Shown: piece after piece, positions 1 to 10,396 of the stretch
How positions within the stretch are numbered: the stretch's first letter is position 1
How the letters are laid out: every line of letters begins with the position of its first letter
Assembly: GCA_015680685.1 (NCBI GenBank)
Contig: MNCI01022206.1
Coordinates: 290,635-331,943, forward strand
From: Gnetum montanum
Lineage: Eukaryota; Streptophyta; Gnetopsida; Gnetales; Gnetaceae
Direction: 5' to 3'
Length of the DNA stretch: 41,309 nt
The notes under the pieces: model-generated
The model's database searches: none
What the model was told of the DNA's origin: nothing
The model's input: the letters and a program-made list of their open reading frames with translations, nothing else
Made by a program: the position numbers and the translations under genes

Positions 1-180
1 TAGGTTGTAGGCCTTGTACATTTCTTGAGAAATCAAGTTAACACCAGAACCTGAATCCAAAAGAGCCTTGCACAGTGCATTTCCAATGATCTGTGAGTAT
101 ATCAAAGGACTCCTAGGATTAGAGAATTTCCTAGGAAGGTGGCCAACTTTGATCCAACTAGTGACGACATATGTTAGCAT
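1..180 (-). pseudogene. Retropepsin-like aspartic protease domain of element D (partial)
   Basis: The minus frame is open from an ATG at 180 to the window edge. It contains the motif ALLDSGSGVNLIS, with the catalytic Asp-Ser-Gly codons at 49-57, typical of pepsin A-like proteases in plant Ty3-gypsy polyproteins. The preceding stretch (WIKVGHLPRK, then an NPRSPLIY segment) matches the same position in A (6474-6868) and in the 13-kb gypsy element (about 17000-17470). Here the DSG triad is intact, unlike in both other copies. The protease would cleave the Gag or Gag-Pol precursor in the virus-like particle. The downstream part is outside the window, so it is unknown whether RT follows or the element stops after the protease as A does. 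Confidence 0.7.
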
Positions 181-204
181 GACTGTATGGATTGAGTGTA
201 GTGA

Positions 205-2708
205 TTAAGTTGAAGGGGGCTCCGAAGTTTTGATTGATACTAAGGCATCTAAGGAATCAGTCGCTTGTAATTGCAAGGGCTTGGTTGGACTATTGGTTCT
301 AAAGAAAGGTATTTTCTTCATGTGGTTATTAGAACCAATAGTAGGTTGAGAGTTAATAGCCCTCATGACGTTACGTTGCTGTGGTTGGGAAGTGATTTCA
401 CCTTGCATCATGGGAGTAGGTGGTAGTGGAGCTATTGGTGGAAGAGATGCAGCTAGATGAGAAGGATGATATGCATGTGGAATATTGCCTCGAGAAGAGG
501 GAGTCCCATAATACTCACGGGATTGGTAATGAGGTTGAGGAGTGATGTGACCAGTAGAGTCATGTGGGGAGATTGGCTACTACATGTAATATTCATATGG
601 GTCAAGTTGCTAGTAAGGATACTATTGCCTCGGTGGTGGCATTCCCCATGATTATGGATGCTACCACTATTGATATTGCTGATTCGATTGTGGTGGAGTT
701 CCACTAGTATAATATGTTAGGGATTGGTGGAACTACCTTGGGTTACCTTGAGGATAAGGTAACCTTCAGGGTGTTTTCCTTTTCTTTAATCATGGGTTGA
801 GTGCATACACCCTAGACTCCTGCAGATGTGAGATTATAGGGCAACATCACTTAGGATGGTCATATTAACATATCTCACATCCATTATCATTGTTTGTTTC
901 CAAATCCACAACCTCTTCAATGATGGAAACTTTGCCCTTACCCTTGCTATGTGCGCATTTAGCTTCTCTCTTTTTTCTTTTCTCACTACCTTGCTCTCTA
1001 GACTCCTCTACTATTTTAAGAATAGTTTGAAATCTATTGTCTAGAGAATCCCACATTTGGTCTACCTTTTCCAAAACATTTGATGTCATTTTTTTGAAAG
1101 GTAAAGTTTTCCTATTCATCATCTCTTCGAGTGGTGACTCTTCTTCATCCTCACAAAATCTTACTTCCCTCGTCCAAAGGGAAGGATCTCAATTATACTC
1201 TTTAGCACTTTCTCTCTTCCGTAACTCACCTTCTTTCTTAGAAACTTGCTCCAATAGTCTTTGAATTTGATGGAACCTAAGCTTGGATAGTCTCCCTTGG
1301 GCATAAGTTCTAAGGGTTCTTCTCGTTTCATGCCTAAGGCCATCCACGAGATGGCACAATTGATTCCTTTGTGAATAACCATGGCCAGGACAACAATGTA
1401 ATAGTGCATAGTATCAGCCCATGGCAGCATCCAAGGGTTTATGTCCTCCTTATTTCTAGTCTTGGATTTTCTTTTTCAAGTTAGACACTCAAGAGTACAT
1501 TTGGTACTTGTCATTAAATAGTTCTAACATAGTACTCCACCTACGAATGGATTCCAATTCTAAAGATTGGTACCAACTTTCCACTTCTTTAACTAATGTC
1601 CATGGGAACAACTTAAGTTTTTTCCATTATTTCTCTATGTTCTTTAAGGCACATGCATCATGGAATGCTTGTAAATGATTCTAAGGATTAGCGTTGTATC
1701 CCCTTTCAAATCGTGGGATATTATTCATATCTAATCTCTTGATCCTACTATCTTTCTAGTGCCTTGTTGGAATTCAAATAGCCTCAATTATGTCTAACAT
1801 ACTTCAAGTAGTGACTAGGGGTTCATCGTGATCATCTCGTACATGGCTTCTATGATGCCTACATTCTTCCCTACTCTCCCTTCTTCTATGTCGTGACTCT
1901 CTAGAGTGCCCTCATCCCCTTTCCTAGCTATTTTGTCTATGAATTTTACTTTGCCTACCTTTATCCCCACGGTCTTTTTCTTTATGAATACATCGGGATA
2001 TTGAAGGAGAGGGTGAAGGAAATGATGAAGGTAAAGAAGAAGGAGAACCATCACCATGATGGTGTCTACTACCTTCTCTTTTGTGATCTTAGCCTCAATA
2101 GAAATTGCGATCAGAATGTCCATCTTTATCATGATTTTGTATCCCTTTTTTGGACCCTTTGTGCCCATAGGTATCAGAACCTAGGTTATGAATAGTGGAA
2201 TGAAGGTCTTGATACACAACCCCTTGGCCAAATCAAGGGGAGGAACATCATTGTGTGGGTGACTACCTAAGGTAGGTTCACCACCCTCATTTTCACTTAA
2301 GACATGTGGAACATCCTGGGACCACTTACCCTTCAAAGACTTATGATGTCTCTCCTATTGCAATTCCCTTTGACATTGTGCCTCTTTGGGATGGTATTCT
2401 CTTAATTCATGGTCTTACACAACATATTCTGCATGTAAGTATGGCATGCCAGTTCGTGTGAGAGCACAAAGAAGCATGCTTGGGACTAAATGATCAGGAG
2501 GTAACACTATGTTACCTTCTAAGTCTCACCAATGTAGTTCTTCATCTTGATGAAGGATAAAGGTGAAGTCTATTATATACTCATCAGGATGAATATATAC
2601 CACTTGAACTTGTTGAGGGACTGGCGGATCAATGTCATGTATATTACACCACCAACTATTTCCTATTTCAGACCTAGGCGATGAGGTGCTTTCGTACGAA
2701 GGAGACAT
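205..2708 (-). pseudogene. Decayed gag of element D
   Basis: The likely start is the ATG at 2708, giving MSPSYES, which resembles the MSLSQE start of gag in element B. The first 61 codons are open and contain YIIDFTFILHQDEELHW, shared with the gag start of the 13-kb gypsy element near 14590. Beyond that the frame is broken by stops and shifts. Around 1830-2170 the best frame is rich in His, Asp, Arg and Ser (HHHGDGSPSS, then RESRHRRRESRE), an acidic/basic low-complexity domain also seen in the gypsy gag. Near 205-411 a segment has the KKIPFFRTN motif, the counterpart of KCPFF in A and C, just before the protease. Gag would form the particle shell; this copy cannot be translated whole. Confidence 0.65.
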
Positions 2709-2825
2709 ACTTTTCTATTTAGTGTGTAATGTATTCTTGCTTATTCTTTTCTTAGTCAACCCTAAGAATTCGTTCCAACAATGTGAATGCTTTTCTAAGT
2801 TCTAGTTAGTGCACAAACAACTAAG

Positions 2826-2844
2826 TGCTTGGCAACAGTGCTAA
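2826..2844 (-). other. Primer-binding site, tRNA-Asp type (element D)
   Basis: Read on the minus strand it is TTAGCACTGTTGCCAAGCA, next to the LTR end. It matches the tRNA-Asp-complementary site TTGGCGCCGTTGCCGGGGA known from Athila-like elements at 14 of 19 positions, most of the differences being transitions. It fixes the LTR end at 2845. Confidence 0.75.
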
Positions 2845-3595
2845 TGATAAGTGGTAAAGTACCTCTACACTTAACCATACAAATACAAGCATTTCACGCA
2901 CGATTCGGTCGAATTCCAAAGACTAAGTGCTTATGTGCCCTTGTGGAACAAGGATGGATTGGTTGATCATTATCTTCCCAATCTTACTTGTATGTCATGA
3001 TTGTATGATTAAGTAAGCTTGAGGCATATGATTTTTATAGCTTTTATGTTTTTATGTCCTATGCTAGTAGGGAAGGAAAGAGGTAACTAAGTGACTAATT
3101 TAACTTAACTACTCATTAACTAAGTTCTAACTAATCCTAACACTAGCATCCATTCCCACTTGTCATACACATCTTAAACTAGGTCAACACTGATGGGATT
3201 ACCAAATGCTAATCATTACTAGGTTACCAAGTGCTACACGCATGCTCAAAGTGGTCATGCTTATGTAATTTAACAATTTTCTTAATTACTCAACATGAAT
3301 TTCTTTGCTAATAATAGATATGTAAAGTGCATAAAATAAAATAAATGCATAAGAAAATAAGATAAAAGAAATGCGTAAGAAAATAAATCTCATGTGCTAT
3401 AAGGATGAATTGAAGAGCTCATTTTTATTGTCATACACAAGGTGTGCTCAGGTACACAATGCTTGAATAAAGATCTATCCACACTTAGACCTTCTACTAT
3501 GGGCACTTGGAAAATACTTGAACTTTCAAATAGACATCAAGAGTTTCGCTACTTGACTACTAAAAGACTTCTTTTCCAATTGTGAGCCTAGGCAC

Positions 3596-3605
3596 TATAT
3601 TTATA
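3596..3605 (-). promoter_or_regulatory. TATA box of LTR D
   Basis: TATAAATATA on the minus strand, 110 bp inside the LTR, at the position where the other LTRs of the group have their TATA box. Confidence 0.6.
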
Positions 3606-3618
3606 GGCTTGGGAGAAA

Positions 3619-3707
3619 CTACTCTAATAATTAAAGTAACCACTCTAATAATTACAATAAACCACTAGAGTAACTACTCTAATAATTAGAATAAACCACT
3701 AGAGTAA
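3619..3707 (-). repeat. Tandem repeat in U3 of LTR D (two 34-bp units plus one 21-bp unit)
   Basis: Units lie at 3619-3639 (21 bp, shortened), 3640-3673 and 3674-3707 (34 bp each). The two long units differ at very few positions. Each contains the palindromic-looking pieces CTAATAATTA and ACTCT/AGAGT. The array fills nearly all of U3 between the LTR tip and the TATA box. Confidence 0.85.
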
Positions 3708-3715
3708 TCTCATCA

Positions 3716-3826
3716 CTAATCCTTGTGTTCTAGTTTTTTTCCTCCTATTTGGCCTCTACCTTAGCCTCTTGGTCATATGCTTGTGCCCTATGAGGATCCA
3801 CCTTGTGCTCCTCTCTTTGGTATCAT
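3716..3826 (-). pseudogene. 5' fragment of ORF3 of element A
   Basis: It starts just after an acceptor-like GATTGTAG. An ATG at 3826-3824 follows directly, but the frame that best resembles the ORF3 starts of B and C is the shifted one (EEHKVDPHRAQAYDQEAK, rich in Glu, Lys and Ala). It is cut by the LTR of D at 3715. Stops interrupt both frames. The function of ORF3 is unknown; in the 13-kb gypsy element it is a long protein encoded after the integrase. Confidence 0.5.
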
Positions 3827-3838
3827 CTACAATCAATC
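3827..3838 (-). promoter_or_regulatory. Splice-acceptor-like site before ORF3 of A
   Basis: The minus strand reads TTGATTGATTGTAG just before ATG. A TAGTAAT/CCTAAAT branch-like stretch lies about 20-30 nt upstream. It aligns with the same position in B, C and the 13-kb gypsy element. Confidence 0.45.
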
Positions 3839-5690
3839 AAGGATTTAGGATTACTAAGTTATTCTTATATATTCTTAACGGTTCCATACTTTGCTCATAC
3901 CCTTAGTTACATTTAGTTCTTAGTTTATTGTGATTGAAAAGTTAGAAAATTTTCAAAGAGCTTTTCCATAACTATTCGTTTTCTTATAACCCATCATAAT
4001 TGTCTATTTTGTTCATATTTGTTACTCATAATGATGGTTATGATTCCTTAAAAGCATTATTTAACTCTTCTGGCATTAAAATGATTGAGTCTTCATTAAA
4101 ATTTTCATGTTTCCTTTCATGATTACGCTTAAAATACCTTCCAAGCATTAGTAGTTTTCAAAGAAAAAATTTTTAGATTTACCTCACTAGCATCACCCCA
4201 TGACAAAGATGAGCATTCTAGGATTAGATAGGTTCAAAAATTAGAGTGGTAACATGCAAGATATGACTTGGGAAAGTTACGAGGTTAGAGTTCAAATCAA
4301 AGAAGAAAATGCAAAAATATCCTTAGGCTCAAATAGAAGAATGATGAAAAATTCACTAAGTGTTCTCCTATTTATACTTTTCATTATAGCTAACATTGGG
4401 GATCTAATATTACGATGCCTTCAATATCAAGGATCTAATTTTGGGGCCAAAAATTTGCATTTTTGTGGAGTTCTAAGGATGGAAATTGATTCTTTTGGAA
4501 TGTCTAGAAGATTTAGAGCAAATTTAGATGGTCTTGGATAATAGATGATGCATGTATCTTCAAAACTATGGCATGGATAGTGTGTAAAGAAGGAATATTA
4601 GGCTATGAAAGTTCATAATATGGATAAGAAGGGTAATGAATTCATGGTGTCATTATGGATGGTTTGAATGGTAGGAGAAGTTTTATTAACGTTTTTTATG
4701 CTAGAAGGTTCAAGATGATATGGAATCACTTGGAAAGTATAAGATAAAATAGTTATACAATTGGGTCCTCCCCAAAGTAGGTTCTAGCCCTTAATTCCCT
4801 TGTATAACCATGTCTAAAAGTGTCCTTAAGCACTTAAGGAGTTGAATGTAATGCATACCTGTTTACTAAAACACACATGTTAGTACCACCAAATTGGGAA
4901 AATAACTCTATGTTACAAAAAACCATAGGTTATGACTATTCTTATAATGAGATGAAATATACTTAGAAGGGATTGCATAAATCAGGATGTGAGGTATCTT
5001 ACAATAGGCATAATAAATTCTTGTGTTTTATTAGTGGTTAAAGTAATCACTAGCCGTTTTGTCCAAGATTCAAACCAAGTCTAGATCACATTCCAGTGGC
5101 ATCGTGTTGTTTGATCTCTTGGATTCACAATAGTAAGATGATCAATGTTGCAAGGAATATTGTCACTTGGCATATTATTTGATGAAGAAGTTTATTCATG
5201 GCACTTATTTATTTCTTAGATTTTTAATAAGTCACATATCTTCAGGCATGGCTAACATTTCTTTCGAGTGGCACTTCCAAAAATTTGTTTTGTGCTCTTT
5301 TATTTTTTCTTGTGTCAACTTTTCAAGGTAGCACTTATTTTACTCTTACTCCCATTTTTTTTAGATCTACAAGGATATAATACAATCACAACAACATGAT
5401 AGAACTCACAATAGTAATCCAAAATAATCCACAAATCTCCTTGATATCACACCCTTCTCATTCCCACTTGGTTCTTCACTTTTGATCTAAGCATAATGAT
5501 CATAGGTTTATTCTTAGTTGTATAATGGAAAATAATATCATTATGGCCATGGTAAGAACCTTTTATAAATAAAATAAATTGATGGATGGTGTGGGCTCAC
5601 TATTCAAATAATTAGTCCCTTATGACTTGATAAAACAGATAAATCTTCACCTTATTAGACTACATCTTGTCTTTATTCTTAATGTATCTT
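3839..5690 (-). other. Noncoding 3' block of element A, shared with B and C
   Basis: No reading frame here looks real. On the minus strand it aligns with 33651-34948 of B and with the minus strand of C (38233-39993). Shared landmarks are the segment with AGATCTAA and AAAATGGGAGTAAGAGTAA (minus, near 5345-5370), the ACATGTGTGTTTTAGTAAA stretch (near 4870), and CTACTTTGGGGAGGA (near 4770-4785). A is clearly more diverged from B and C than those are from each other. Confidence 0.65.
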
Positions 5691-5915
5691 ATTAACAATC
5701 AAAAATTATGTACAAAGTAAATAGAAACAAAGTATGAAAAAGGTGTAAAGAACAAAAAATATTAGAGAATGAAAAATGTTAAAGAACATAAAAAGTTTAA
5801 GAAATGAAAAATGTGAGAGAATAAGAAGATGTCAAAGAATGTGAAAGATATAAAAGAATGGGAAATTTTATATTAAGAAATAGGAAAAGTAAAAAGCATT
5901 GTAAAACAAAAAATG
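5691..5915 (-). other. T-rich (polypyrimidine) tract of element A
   Basis: On the minus strand this is a T-dominated stretch broken by C and A (on the plus strand, repeats such as GAAAAATGTTAAAGAACA). It occupies the same place as the T-rich tracts in B, C and the 13-kb gypsy element, after the last upstream coding region and before the noncoding block. Confidence 0.55.
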
Positions 5916-5939
5916 GAATAGCACTTATTAATTTTGGAA

Positions 5940-6143
5940 TCAAGGTATAGTGTCTCCCTCACGATTGAATTCATGGGCGAGTATTTGAAAACTACTCCCT
6001 AGGTCTCCTAGATCATACACATTAGGTGGTTCACTTACCATCTTTATTAATTTAACTTTTTTGTTATTATCCCATGAGATCTTGATGGTAGTTAAGTTTT
6101 GATCATCTAAGTCCTTATTTTTCTTTTTCCATTGATGTATCAT
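5940..6143 (-). CDS. Short open frame after the protease of element A
   Basis: A 67-codon open frame follows the protease region and ends just before the T-rich tract. It includes IKISWDNNKKVKLIKMVSE and PPNVYDLGDLGSSF. It is hydrophilic with no membrane segment or metal-binding motif. I cannot find it between protease and RT in the 13-kb gypsy copy, and I do not recognise a family. It may be the carboxy end of a protease-containing Gag precursor in this non-autonomous subfamily. Chance openness in a decayed element is possible, but its composition is protein-like. Confidence 0.35.
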   Translation of the reverse strand: MIHQWKKKNKDLDDQNLTTIKISWDNNKKVKLIKMVSEPPNVYDLGDLGSSFQILAHEFNREGDTIP

Positions 6144-6473
6144 TATGATTTATTAATTTCATTTTTTGGTCCTTAGTTGGGGTCATTTCTTAGAATGGGA
6201 ATTAATAAATGAGTTAAACTATTCCATGCATATTTTGGATGGTTGAAGGTTCTTAATTATTGGCCACATAGTGTATTTTGATTTTTTGGGTCCTACTCTT
6301 TCTTTTGCACACACTTGCTACTCACTATTGTTGTGCACTAGTATGGTAATTGTGTTAATGTTTTGAATGATCCATCCATGACTACACCTTTTTCTTTTAG
6401 CAGTAATGCATGTGATTCTTTTTGTGTGTATGGCTCCATGCTTATCCTCCTTATAGATCTCAACAGGTAGATC

Positions 6474-6868
6474 TCACATACTTAGCTTAGCATCAATTGT
6501 GCTAAGCCATGTCCTCCCCATGATACTTGAAAATTTCTTATCAACATCTTTCACATCAATCACTAAAAAGTATGCTGAATAAGACCACCCATTAATGGTG
6601 ATCACTACATCCTCAATTTTTCCCAAGGGAATGACAACAAATTGATCTGCAAGCTCCAACCTGGTGTTACACTCCTTTAATGGTGGGAGGTTCCATGCTT
6701 GATATGTTTCATAAGAGATCAAATTCACCCTAGAACTTGAGTCTAGTAGAGCTTTGCATGGTAGATTTCTTGCAGCTTGTAAATAGATCAAAGGAACTCT
6801 TGGATTAATTCTCTTCTTAAAGAGTGGACCTACATGAATCTAGTCTATGACTATTTTTGTAAGCATGA
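6474..6868 (-). pseudogene. Retropepsin-like protease domain of element A
   Basis: The frame is open from 6791 to 6474 and extends upstream through one TAG (6833-6835 region, at a Trp position in relatives) to about 6868. It contains ALLDSSSRVNLIS (Asp kept, DSG changed to DSS), then LELADQFVVIPLG, a GWSYSAYFLVI strand and SSIMGRTWLSTIDA, which is the IIGRxWL region of plant gypsy proteases. The length of about 105-130 residues is normal for the domain. It would process Gag. No RT follows; the sequence passes into the short open frame and the T-rich tract. Loss of the Gly next to the catalytic Asp argues against activity. Confidence 0.7.
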
Positions 6869-8336
6869 TAGTTTGCATGTTTTTGTTAAACAATGTTAGA
6901 AGCTTGTTGTTGGTAGATGGATCTAATGTAGGAGAAGTTGGTCTTGATGAAGTTCTAACTCTACCAATCTTTTCTAGACTTGTTGTAAAGAAAGGACATT
7001 TCTTTATTTGGCACTTAGTTTTTCTAGTAAGATCCTCCACTTGTATGTTCACTACCCTTGCATCTCTGCTATGTTGTAGTTGTGACAGTAATTCTCCTTG
7101 CATAATGAGTGGTGGCCTTGGTGGCAAAGGATTGGAAGGGGAATTTGATGGGCCAACTACTGGAAAATGTCATGAGTACTCTAATCCATCCTTGAAGTAG
7201 TAGGTCTATAGTATTTTGGTGGATAATAAAATGCTAAACATAATATTCATAAGGGTTTGGTTGCCTGTATGGATATTGCTGCCTTGGTGGTGGCATTGCC
7301 CATGTTTGTGGTTGCTACCACTACTGCTAATATTGCTCCTATGGTTGAGAGTAGGGTTCACTTGGATAATATGTTGGCTGGAAAGTTTGCTTGATATTAC
7401 CTTGAAAATAAGATAATCTTCTGGGCATCTACTTTTTGATCTAGCTTAGATTGAGTGAATGTACCCTAGATTCTTGCAAGTAAGACATAATATGACAACA
7501 TCACTTAGGATGTTCATATTAACACACATTTCATCCTTCCTCTTCCTCTGAACTAGAGTTAGTATACCCTTCAATGGTAGTAACTCTTTTTTTGTGCTTA
7601 TAACTTTCTCATCCATTGACTCTTTTCTTCTTTCTTTCCTTGTTCCTGTTAAATGCTTGTTTAGCCTTTTATTACAAAATCTTTATAGTTGTACCAAACA
7701 ACTCATCCATTGAATCCTAAACTTTCTCTACCTTAGCTACTATATCATTGACTACCTTTTGAATAGGTACATTCTTTTTCTGGACAAAATCTTCAAAGGT
7801 TTCATCCTCTTTATTATCACATAGCTACACATCTTTCTTTCTAATTTATGGATCTCTGTTATATTCTTTAGTTGACTCTCTCTTTTTCTATTGTTCATGT
7901 CTTGCTTTCATGGCATGGTCCTTCCTTAACTACTCATTAGTAGGTTCATATGGTCAGGTCACGTATTTGGCTTCATGATACCCTTCAATTGCTTCACTTA
8001 GTTTCATCCCCTTAAGAGTAGTTCATATGGTCAAGTCATGTATTTGGCTTCATGATACCCTTCAATTGCTTCACTTACTTTCATCCCCTTAAGAGTAGTT
8101 TGGAGCATAAGGGATGCTAAACATTTTGGTAGTACAACAATGTTTCCTTGAAGATCCCTCCACCTTAACAGACCATTCTAATGAAAGATGAATGTAAAAC
8201 TAGGATAGTAAGGATCACGATGAGCATATGATATCCTTGTCTGCATCGACATACTCCGGTCTTCTTCTTCTTTGATTCTATCACTACTTCTCTGTGGTTC
8301 CTTGGAAGATGATGTTGTATTTTTGTTTAAAGCCAT
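6840..8336 (-). pseudogene. Decayed gag of element A
   Basis: The likely start is the ATG at 8336, 117 bp after the primer site, as in B. The first frame (MALNKNTTSSS, then RSMSMQTRISYAHRDPYYP) is followed by FTFIFH, matching FTFILHQDE of the D and gypsy gags. Downstream the frame is broken by stops and by a 77-bp tandem duplication (7944-8097), whose length is not a multiple of three. A Pro/Gln-rich carboxy part and KCPFFTTS (near 7000) precede the protease. Function: particle shell protein; this copy is inactive. Confidence 0.6.
7944..8097. repeat. 77-bp tandem duplication inside gag of A
   Basis: Units 7944-8020 and 8021-8097 both begin GTTCATATGGTCA and end CCCCTTAAGAGTA. I count three differences in 77 positions (two transitions and one G/C change). 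It arose after or late in the decay of the surrounding gag. Confidence 0.9.
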
Positions 8337-8452
8337 ATTTTATTTTTAGACATTTATGTTAAGTGTGCTTTGTCATAGAATTATGAAGTTTGAATTTGTG
8401 TTCCAGGTACAACAAACTTTATGAAATCAATTACTTAGCATACATTAAATTG

Positions 8453-8471
8453 TCCCTCACAACAGCACCAA
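8453..8471 (-). other. Primer-binding site, tRNA-Asp type (element A)
   Basis: Minus-strand sequence TTGGTGCTGTTGTGAGGGA directly after the LTR end; 14 of 19 positions agree with TTGGCGCCGTTGCCGGGGA and most differences are C-to-T or G-to-A. Confidence 0.75.
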
Positions 8472-9328
8472 TGATAAGTGATGGAGTAATCCAACACTGA
8501 ACCATATAAGATATGAGTGTTCATGCATAGCCCAATCATAATTCATGGATGAGGTAATGTGATTATGCTAGTAATTGATTAAAGGTCAATATCATTGTCT
8601 TCACACATGGAGCTAGTATAATCTATGCATATGGTTTAGCTCTCAGTGAGGTGTATGATAAGTGATGTTGTGTTGGCCATAACTCCTAGCTATGATGGTA
8701 AAGTGTGAAAATGATTCTAAGTCTAAGGAAAATGGTAAAATAATCTACTCTAGCCTAGAGCAATGAGCATTCATTCCTGGCTTGTCATACATGCCTTGGG
8801 CTCATGTAACTATTACTAGGATTACCAAGAGAGTTCACTACTAAGCAAATCAAGTGAAACAACTACTAGGTTATGAAACAATTACACTTAACATTCAAAA
8901 CTAGTCATACTCATTCCACTTTACTAAGGAATAAGGAACTAAAGTACATAGAAATATAACTAATTAAACTAGAAAAATAGTAAGAATTATTCTACGTAAA
9001 ACAATAAAGGTAAGTGGACGCTACAATGATGAAAAGTAATCTTGATCTTTATTTCCATCATAAACTATGCCTAGGTACACTTCACTCAAATCAAAACTTC
9101 AGACAACTACTCAACATCACACTATAGGCATTCACTCTCTATCACCAAACTACAAAAACAAATTGTAAGAGTCTACCTAAGGATGAAATAAAAAGTTGTT
9201 TGACCATGCACCTAAGTGTCTTATTTATAGGTAGGCACATGTGGAGTGATATTAGATATTTGACATCGAAGCTCGTGCCCTAGTATCGAAGATCTTATAT
9301 CGTAGCTAGTGAAAACCATGATTTATCA
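8472..9328 (-). repeat. 5' LTR of element A
   Basis: The 857-bp LTR starts TGATAAATCATGG on the minus strand, comparable to TGATGAACCATGA of B, and ends CACTTATCA before the primer site. U3 has degraded GATATC-like boxes (GATATA, CGATAC, CGATGTC and two AATATC). The shared LTR core CTTGGTAATCCTAGTAA lies near 8805-8825 (minus). The tail resembles the GCTCATATTCGTATGG tail of B. Confidence 0.8.
9223..9229 (-). promoter_or_regulatory. TATA box of LTR A
   Basis: TATAAAT on the minus strand, 99 bp from the LTR start. Confidence 0.55.
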
Positions 9329-9370
9329 CCTAGGATGTACATGTGTTTCACTTATTTTAAGTTCCAACAC

Positions 9371-9440
9371 CCATTAACAATTAGGTATTAACCTAATGGT
9401 AAGACTCTTGATTTAAAAGATCTAAGTCATGGCATTGATT
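9371..9440 (+). repeat. tRNA-like / SINE-like repeat, copy 1
   Basis: The stretch AACCTAATGGTAAGACTCTT, then ATTTAAAAG and AAGTCATGG, closely matches the reverse strand of 11395-11485. The CTAATGGTAAGA part resembles a pol III A box, and the region after AAGTCATGG (ATTGATTC) is where a B box (GGTTCGAATCC) would sit in tRNA-derived SINEs; it is degraded here. No full tRNA fold is possible. The 3' end of the repeat is not defined. Confidence 0.5.
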
Positions 9441-9767
9441 CTAGCAAACAATATTAAATTATAAGATTTTATTTGAACTATATATCTTGCAAGTGTGCTA
9501 ATACAATTATTTTAGGATTCCAGAACCCTTCTTCCCTCATATTTCTTCTTAATTTTTTGAAAAAATAAATATTTTACAATGATTTATCCTATCATGCATC
9601 TTTTTCTGATGTAAATACAATCTTTTATAACATTAAATCTTAGTGTTTAGCACAAAATTAATCTTCTAGAAGCATATTAGAAACTTGAACACTTAATAAC
9701 ACAGTGATGTAAATATGGTCATGTAATTCTTGTTTCTAACACCTCCCCTTCATTCCTTCTAAATGAT

Positions 9768-9825
9768 CCTTAGTTGGTGAGAGCATGTAGGTTATAATTT
9801 AAAAGTCATAGGTTCAATTTGCTTA
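9768..9825 (+). repeat. Possible second tRNA-like promoter remnant
   Basis: TTAGTTGGTGAGAGCATG resembles a tRNA A box, and CATAGGTTCAATTT 40 nt later resembles a B box. AAAAGTCATAGGTTCAATT also echoes the copy at 11395-11485. The signal is weak and could be chance in AT-rich DNA. Confidence 0.3.
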
Positions 9826-10396
9826 AGTCCTACCTCATGTTGGCTATATGGATATCAAATTCCAAAACAAAATATTGATAATGAATAAATAAAATTCAAA
9901 ATACATCACAACCTTGACATTGAGTAGTCATCATTAAAATATATATAAAAAGAAAAAATTTTACAATTTTAGAATTTTCTACTCAAGTATACAACCTTAT
10001 TAGTGATATTTTGAAAAGGTAAGTAAAGAAAATTATTTAATAGTTAGGAGGAAGATCCGAATCCTAGCCAAATTTATATCACTTTTCAACATCAATGCTT
10101 GAACTTAATATAGCAAAATAATTCAAGAGAGAGATTTGTAGCTTAATACCAATATTTGTATTAAAGCAAGAAAGTGGTAGCACGTATAGAAGATATTAAC
10201 CTTGTTACTTGTTATTAATCTTACATTGAGAATCTTCACCATTAACCAACTTGTCAACCCTATTTTTAGTCTTTGAATTAATAGTATTCTTGTTAAATAA
10301 GGAAAAATTTGTCTTATGAGCTATCTATCTAGGCTACATCTCTAGTACCAATAAAATTATACACATGAGCTTTTGTCTTCTTTGGATTTTTTATTA
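9826..10396. other. AT-rich interval with no recognised feature
   Basis: No long frame, repeat or RNA was recognised. It may be the downstream part of the LINE remnant on the minus strand, but no RT motif is visible. Confidence 0.4.

Larger units (their letters stand above)
1..3715 (-). mobile_element. Element D: Ty3-gypsy-type LTR element, 5' part only
   Basis: On the minus strand an LTR (2845-3715) is followed by a tRNA-Asp-type primer site, a gag-like reading frame and a retropepsin domain that runs off the left edge, so the 3' half and 3' LTR are outside the window. It is flanked on its upstream side by the start of ORF3 of element A and not by a purine tract, so I read it as an insertion into A in the same orientation. 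The 5 bp next to the LTR are CTAAT (3716-3720); the matching target copy would be left of the window. Its U3 differs strongly from that of A, so it is a separate subfamily. Confidence 0.75.
2845..3715 (-). repeat. 5' LTR of element D
   Basis: The 871-bp LTR starts TGATGAGA on the minus strand and ends TTATCA against the primer site. It has a TATA box 110 bp from its start and the shared core with TTGGTAACCTAGTA and TTGGTAATCCCA motifs (minus, about 3190-3240) found in all LTRs of this group. Its U3 consists mostly of an imperfect tandem repeat instead of the GATATC boxes seen in B and C. Confidence 0.75.
3716..9328 (-). mobile_element. Element A: non-autonomous gypsy-type LTR element (interrupted by D)
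   Basis: Minus-strand order: 5' LTR 8472-9328, primer site, gag (8336-6840), protease (6868-6474), a short conserved reading frame (6143-5940), a T-rich tract, a noncoding block shared with B and C, and the first roughly 110 bp of ORF3, where element D begins. RT, RNase H and integrase are absent between protease and T-rich tract. The rest of ORF3 and the 3' LTR are expected left of the window, beyond D. Confidence 0.7.

Noticed and set aside
2845-3715. LTR at 2845-3715 as the 3' LTR of element A
   Set aside because: Its U3 is unlike that of A, no purine tract precedes it, and a primer site with a new gag follows.
9371-9440. A functional tRNA gene
   Set aside because: The B box is degraded and the arms cannot form a full cloverleaf; a repeat-derived remnant fits better.
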